Below are positions 21,266 to 25,000 of a stretch of DNA of 25,000 bases, one piece after another. Under the pieces are notes generated by a model. That model had not been told where the DNA came from and ran no database searches. It saw only the letters and a program-made list of their open reading frames with translations. The translations under genes and the position numbers were made by a program. The stretch is from Penaeus vannamei (lineage: Eukaryota > Arthropoda > Malacostraca > Decapoda > Penaeidae): positions 27,750,452 to 27,775,451 of the forward strand of contig NC_091564.1 of the NCBI RefSeq assembly GCF_042767895.1, written 5' to 3'. The first letter of the stretch is position 1. Each line of letters opens with the position of its first letter.

Positions 21266-21580
21266 AAGGGTGACGACAGGGTTAAGGATTGTGGTTCAAG
21301 TGGCAGGGTGATAGTGATAGGGTGAAAGGGTGTGGCTCGCATGACAAGGTAAATGTGTGATTCACATAGGTGGAAGTGACAGGGCGAAGATGTGGTTCTG
21401 GTGGTAAGGTGAAAGCAGCAAGACGAAGTTGCAGCTCAAGTGGCAGATTGAAGTTGGCACGGTTATAAATTCGTTCACACTGTAGGGTGAAAGTGGCAAA
21501 GCACGGTTCACGTCTTAGGGTGAAGGTGAGCATCACTTGAGAGGGTGAAGGTGGTGTTCCTGGTGGCAGGGAAAGCTCTA
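21266..21580 (+). repeat. Decayed right edge of the array
   Basis: Recognisable but degenerate units continue past the last good copy: gtggttcaagtggcaggg at 21,290, then gattcacatagg, gtggttctggtgg, cagctcaagtggcag, acggttcacgtcttaggg and gtgttcctggtggcaggg. Spacing is irregular and divergence is high. This fits old units at an array edge that are no longer reached by homogenisation. Minus-strand frames through it are relics of the repeat. Confidence 0.8.
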
Positions 21581-21832
21581 GCTGTTTGTGCGGCTCTGGG
21601 TGGTGAGGAAGGGGCAGCGAGGAGTGCTGATGAGATGTGGGAGCGATGTTGCTTGGATGTTGCAGCAGAAGGGGGAGGAGACCCGGCAGAGTGAAAAGAG
21701 AAAGGGATGACAGGAGGACTGTAATATAAAGAGAGGGGAGACGAAAAGAAATGGAAACAAAGGGGGAAACGGGTTGAGAGATGAGCTGTTGATAGTTGAT
21801 GGATTAAATATGGTTGTAAAAAGAAAAGAAAA

Positions 21833-21833
<1 letters not shown>
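21581..21833. other. Purine-rich unique sequence, no gene seen
   Basis: G- and A-rich plus-strand sequence leads into a GA microsatellite. The minus-strand frame that runs across it, from about 22,053 to 21,508, is Ser/Leu-rich because of the CT repeat and shows no domain. Confidence 0.5.

Positions 21834-21921
<88 letters not shown>
21834..21921. repeat. (GA)n microsatellite
   Basis: About 44 uninterrupted AG copies are present. A pure homopurine-homopyrimidine tract can form triplex H-DNA. It is translated on minus as poly Ser-Leu, which is an artefact. Confidence 0.98.
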
Positions 21922-21923
<2 letters not shown>

Positions 21924-22604
21924 GTGACAGCAATTTACCAAGTTGTAATGAACATAGAGACGCAGGAATGCCAGACAAGGAACGGGGAATAAATGAGATA
22001 GGAAGAACTATGCCTGTTAGGTACTTGTGTTCAAGAGGACGTGAATACAACATGCGGAGCAGAAAATGAAGGAGCTGAGGAATGAATTTAAATTCTAAAA
22101 TTTATAAACGTAAAAGGATGGCACATGATGTAATAACAATTGAGATAACATTTGAAAGATAATATAAGGAAAGTAGAGGATTATAATCCAAGTACTATTC
22201 ATTATAACAGCCATAGGATAAAGTTACAATATTACAGTACATTCAAAGGATATATAACAAAAGATACATTGATAATCAGTAACAATGATCTATTTGACGA
22301 TACTGATAACAGGTAAAATTTTATTAACGTCCCATTTTTCTTGCCCATTCATATTTACGTGAAATTCAATTCCCTGAGAACAACTCATATTTACAATGAT
22401 GATTACTGCTGCGTCAGTTTTCATGTAATAATCGTTACAATATCACCACAAATAAACAATCTGGTATATAATAGAAAGGAAAATTTAAAATTATAGATAA
22501 TGATACAAACCCTAACAAAATCATATTAATAACAATGGTGATTATAATAACTTATATTGATGTTGATAGTAATGTTAAAGTTAATGCCAGTATTGATATC
22601 ACTG

Positions 22605-22610
<6 letters not shown>
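21922..22610. other. AT-rich unique sequence, no gene seen
   Basis: AT-rich sequence has many ataac, gataat and tgatgat trinucleotide-like stretches. I find no coding frame, RNA gene or recognisable mobile element in these roughly 690 bases. Confidence 0.5.

Positions 22611-22679
<69 letters not shown>
22611..22679. repeat. (TA)n microsatellite
   Basis: An uninterrupted alternating TA tract of about 34 copies. Confidence 0.97.
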
Positions 22680-22681
<2 letters not shown>

Positions 22682-22784
22682 ATCATCCTTTTTATATAAA
22701 TTCAAATATGTTAGTGACTCTGTCTCTATATCAATATACATTTATATCTGTTCCTCTAATCATTTGCCTTTCTACGTGTGTGTG

Positions 22785-22850
22785 CGCGGTATACCTCAGT
22801 GGAAGAACGCTATCTTTGCAATCACAAGGTCCCGGTCGCTTCTCTTAGTT
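22785..22850 (+). mobile_element. Decayed tRNA-Ala-like SINE head or tRNA pseudogene
   Basis: The sequence tatacctcagtggaagaacgc matches the tRNA D-arm and polymerase III A-box pattern (compare TAGCTCAGTGGTAGAGCGC). It is followed at tRNA spacing by the anticodon loop tttgcaa, an Ala UGC-type loop, and then aaggtcccgg. The expected T-arm B-box (GGTTCGATCCC) is reduced to ggtcgcttctc, apparently with one base lost. The anticodon stem (ctatc against tcaca) does not pair, so this is not a functional tRNA. About 70 bp of unique sequence follow before a CA-rich compound microsatellite, which fits a SINE with a simple-repeat tail. A stand-alone tRNA pseudogene is the alternative. A second copy elsewhere in the genome would settle it. 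Confidence 0.6.
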
Positions 22851-22918
22851 GACTGCAGAGAGTGTGTGATACATGTGTGTAATAGTCGCACGCAGACATG
22901 TATATATGTGTGTCACTA

Positions 22919-23286
<368 letters not shown>

Positions 23287-23381
23287 AAAGAAAGGAGAGG
23301 TAACTCGGTGAACATGAAGCAGTTGAGATCAGAAGAACGGAAGCGAAGAGAGTTTGTCAGGTCAAACGATCAGGCGGTCTA

Positions 23382-23690
23382 TGCATAATAGAGAAGTAGG
23401 AGGATATGGGAAGCGAGGAGACTGTCGGCAGGAAAAAACAACCCGCTGTTGAAGTTCAAATTACGCAGCAGCTTGATTAAGGAAGATCCCAACAGTCTGC
23501 GGACATGGGCATCGGCGTAAAGGAGGACGATTCGTGTAGCTGACCAATCTGTCTGATGGCCTGTATCCCACTGATGGCGGAAGAGGGCGTTGTTGTTGTG
23601 TCCCCTGGATACTGCGTACTTGTGCTGTGACAGCCGGTTAGAGAGACTGGCTCCTGTCTCGCAAGAAGTATTGCTTATCACGAGAGGCAG
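23382..23690 (-). pseudogene. Penelope-like GIY-YIG endonuclease fragment
   Basis: The readable portion is about 95-100 residues. It starts near VISNTSC and reads CETGASLSNRLSQHKYAV, then NNALFRHQWDTGHQTDW, an A-D-A-H-V-R-R segment, and NFNSGLFFPADSLLASHI before a stop. This order is that of the PLE-type GIY-YIG domain: the ETGxSL strand-helix with the conserved Arg of SxRLxxHK, the ALFxHxxxTGH block, then the ESxLI-like helix, where LGSSLIK replaces the usual VESALI. The catalytic glutamate of VESALI is therefore not conserved. The N-terminal GIY and YIG tyrosines are missing because the sequence breaks just upstream of CETG. The open frame runs on to 24,029, but its first 115 or so residues are antisense to unrelated sequence. 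It is non-functional. Confidence 0.75.
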
Positions 23691-23864
23691 AAGGACCAGC
23701 GTAGGTGCTGTATTATTTTGGAAATAATAGTGAGTCATATGTATGTGCATTATTGTAAATAATACTGGAATCTGCATTGCCATTGTGTATATTAGAAATA
23801 TGTATTGATTTTGAAAACTATTGACATATGAAGTATCTAATTTTGTGATTTTTCTGTTTTGTAG

Positions 23865-24058
23865 AGGAAGAGTTTTTAAATTTAAGTTCAAATGAAAATC
23901 CATTAAGTTATGGAGAACGTTGCGCACTGTTTCTTTTGTCACGAGGAAGCGTTGTTTATAAGTTGAAGTCTCTGAATAAGAAGTCTTGGATTTGTCAAAT
24001 TTTGATTCATAGATATGAGGTAGGGACATTGATTTTTTTTCTTGAGTATATTAATTGA
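23865..24058 (+). CDS. Candidate terminal coding exon, unknown protein
   Basis: A well-formed 3' splice site precedes it: a branch-point-like tatctaat, then a T-rich tract ending ttttctgttttgtag at 23,864. From 23,867 one frame stays open for 63 codons to TGA at 24,056-24,058. It begins EEFLNLSSNENPLSYGERC and includes LLSRGSVVYKLKSLNKKSW. A donor-like gag/gtaggg at 24,019/24,020 would allow an internal exon instead. I do not recognise a domain. In favour of a terminal exon, about 465 bp of non-coding AT-rich sequence follows and leads to an AATAAA. Against it, an open frame of 63 codons can occur by chance, and no upstream exon is visible in the window. Confidence 0.3.
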
Positions 24059-24521
24059 TGAAATTCTAAATTTTGGTGGCCTGGCATAGTGATTTATTGT
24101 ATATGAGGAAATTCAAATGTCATTGTTGGGGATATTCAACTCTAGGTGTCATTTTCCAAAGAAAGATGCATTGTACTATGTTGATTTTTGTACAGCCTGA
24201 TGACTGATAGGCCTTGGACATGCTAAATTTTGGCAAGATTTGCCGTGTTGCTCGGATTTCACCATTCAGGGCAAGGTGCCATGATGTAATTGAAATGTTA
24301 TTGTATTTGAAACTATGTGATTATGGATTAATACTGCAAATGTTCTCAGAAGATATTGTGTACTATATATAGTATACTATATACAGCCTGTGTGTGAGAA
24401 GTTTAAACTTTATTATTTTGAACGTCTCCAAAGTTTTGGCTCCTCAGTTAATTATTTCTGTGTTCTCATTGACTTGAAACTCCTGTGTTGATGTTATTAG
24501 TAATATATTGTTTACAAGCTG

Positions 24522-24527
24522 AATAAA
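24522..24527 (+). promoter_or_regulatory. Possible polyadenylation signal AATAAA
   Basis: A canonical AATAAA sits in gctgaataaaacag. A GT-rich stretch tggtgtgatgt about 45 bp downstream (about 24,569-24,579) would serve as a downstream element. It would end a 3' UTR starting at 24,059 if the candidate exon is real. The hexamer is common in AT-rich DNA, so alone it is weak. Confidence 0.3.
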
Positions 24528-24618
24528 ACAGAATTTATATGGGAACTCAACTGAATATTATTCTACCCATGGTGTGATGTAAGCCATCCCTTATTGATGA
24601 GAGTCTACTTTTAAAGGT

Positions 24619-25000
24619 GCCTACCTTCGAAGTAGAGGGAGGGCAGGTGTGGTTGCGACGGAGAGTATTCACCTGGCGAAATGTGAGTCTGCAGTTGAGA
24701 GGATGAAGAGGGCGATGGAAAGAGTAGATCTCCTCAGTGTAGGGCAGGCTGAGGACGGGCAAATGAGGAGTCTCTTTAAGAGAAGAGTCGTTGTAGAAGG
24801 TAAGCTGCTCCCTGAAAAACGCGAGGTCGAGAACATGGCGAGGGTAGCCCAGTATGGGAAACGAATGACCAAGGAACTCGATCTCTCTATCCAGGCATTG
24901 GGGGTCACAGATGAGGAGGGTGTAGAGGAACAGTGAGGTGGCAACATCTTTTCTTATATACATGGAGTGGATGGTGCAAGAAGAAGTGTATGCATATACC
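24619..25000 (-). pseudogene. Penelope-like reverse transcriptase C-terminal region and linker, frameshifted
   Basis: Read on the minus strand from about 24,954 down, the frame gives LICDPQCLDREIEFLGHSF, then LGYPRHVLDLAF, LPVLSLPYTE, LHPLNCRLTFRQVNTLRRN and PPSTSKVG. This corresponds to the region after the RT catalytic core of PLE proteins: the RICxPxxLxxE helix, the F-x-x-LGYP-x-HVL block, the (L)PY segment and the NTLR-type linker before the endonuclease. Upstream, from the window end to about 24,955, similarity continues in another frame (HFFLHHPLHV, resembling the PLE HxFSxH segment). That places a frameshift near 24,950. The catalytic YADD-type motif would lie beyond the window. Plus-strand and other minus-strand frames here are shadows. 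Confidence 0.75.

Larger units (their letters stand above)
23691..24618. other. About 930-bp AT-rich segment splitting the PLE
   Basis: This segment separates the two PLE parts and does not match PLE coding sequence in any frame I read. It has no obvious terminal inverted repeats or poly-A tail at its ends. It contains a possible plus-strand terminal exon (23,865-24,058) and an AATAAA signal, both listed separately. It could be an insertion, an intron-like remnant of the PLE, or host sequence between two independent PLE fragments. Confidence 0.6.
23382..25000 (-). mobile_element. Penelope-like retroelement remnant, interrupted, running off the window end
   Basis: Two minus-strand segments in the right order resemble adjacent parts of a Penelope-like element. 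The tail of the reverse-transcriptase region is at about 24,619-25,000 and the GIY-YIG endonuclease is at about 23,382-23,690. In intact elements the linker ending in STSKVG is followed within about 20 residues by the GETG(R/A)SL part of the endonuclease. Here the two are about 950 bp apart, so the copy is interrupted and dead. A frameshift near 24,950 supports this. The 5' part of the element lies beyond the window. PLEs are non-LTR-like retroelements and are abundant in many invertebrate genomes. The identification comes from remembered family motifs and not from a database search. Confidence 0.75.

Noticed and set aside
21508..22053. Minus-strand 181-residue Ser/Leu-rich frame
   Set aside because: The core is the (GA)n microsatellite read as Ser-Leu, and the ends are decayed satellite and unique DNA with no conserved features.
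22785..22850. Functional tRNA-Ala gene
   Set aside because: The anticodon stem does not pair and the B-box is damaged. Only the A-box and anticodon-loop resemblance remains.
24649..24947. Plus-strand 95-residue and alternative minus-strand 92-residue frames at the right end
   Set aside because: Both are shadows of the PLE reverse-transcriptase fragment, which is the only frame here with family motifs (ICDPQCLDREIEF, LGYPRHVL, LNCRLTF).

Overview
The window is eukaryotic and looks like an invertebrate, most plausibly arthropod, genome. A decapod crustacean such as a shrimp is my best guess. That rests on very dense dinucleotide microsatellites, AT-rich unique sequence, a decayed Penelope-like retroelement (PLE) and a tRNA-derived repeat. 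It is an inference, because no diagnostic host gene is present. No prokaryotic-style genes, operons or CRISPR arrays were seen, and I find no intact protein-coding gene.

Layout. 1-2,680: AT-rich unique sequence with long (CA)n, (AT)n, (TA)n and (GT)n microsatellites and one perfect hairpin. About 2,690-2,751: a short GC-rich, CpG-rich lead-in. 2,752-21,265: one direct tandem array (minisatellite) filling about 74% of the window. Its dominant unit is 41 bp, with a 27-bp short form concentrated at the left edge, and there are roughly 450-460 units. 21,266-21,580: strongly decayed units forming the right edge. 21,581-22,784: purine-rich then AT-rich sequence with (GA)n and (TA)n. 22,785-22,850: the head of a tRNA-Ala-like SINE or tRNA pseudogene. 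22,919-23,281: a compound (CA)n-(TA)n-(TATC)n-(TA)n microsatellite. 23,382-25,000: a minus-strand PLE remnant. Its GIY-YIG endonuclease tail and the end of its reverse-transcriptase region are separated by about 950 bp of unrelated sequence. That sequence could hold a plus-strand terminal exon with a 3' UTR and an AATAAA signal.

The main item of interest is the 18.5-kb array. Nearly every unit in its core carries one CACGTG palindrome (canonical E-box). The plus strand is extremely G-rich over C. One internal base is A, C or T from unit to unit and forms higher-order patterns, for example a C-A-A cycle repeated four times at 9,961-10,453. Rare linked variants recur at distances that are whole numbers of units (7, 9, 42, 45, 79 and 257 units, after allowing for identifiable short or deleted units). 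This records amplification and homogenisation by unequal exchange. Whether the array does anything, such as acting as a transcription-factor sink, an enhancer, an R-loop region or a transcribed satellite, cannot be decided from sequence alone.
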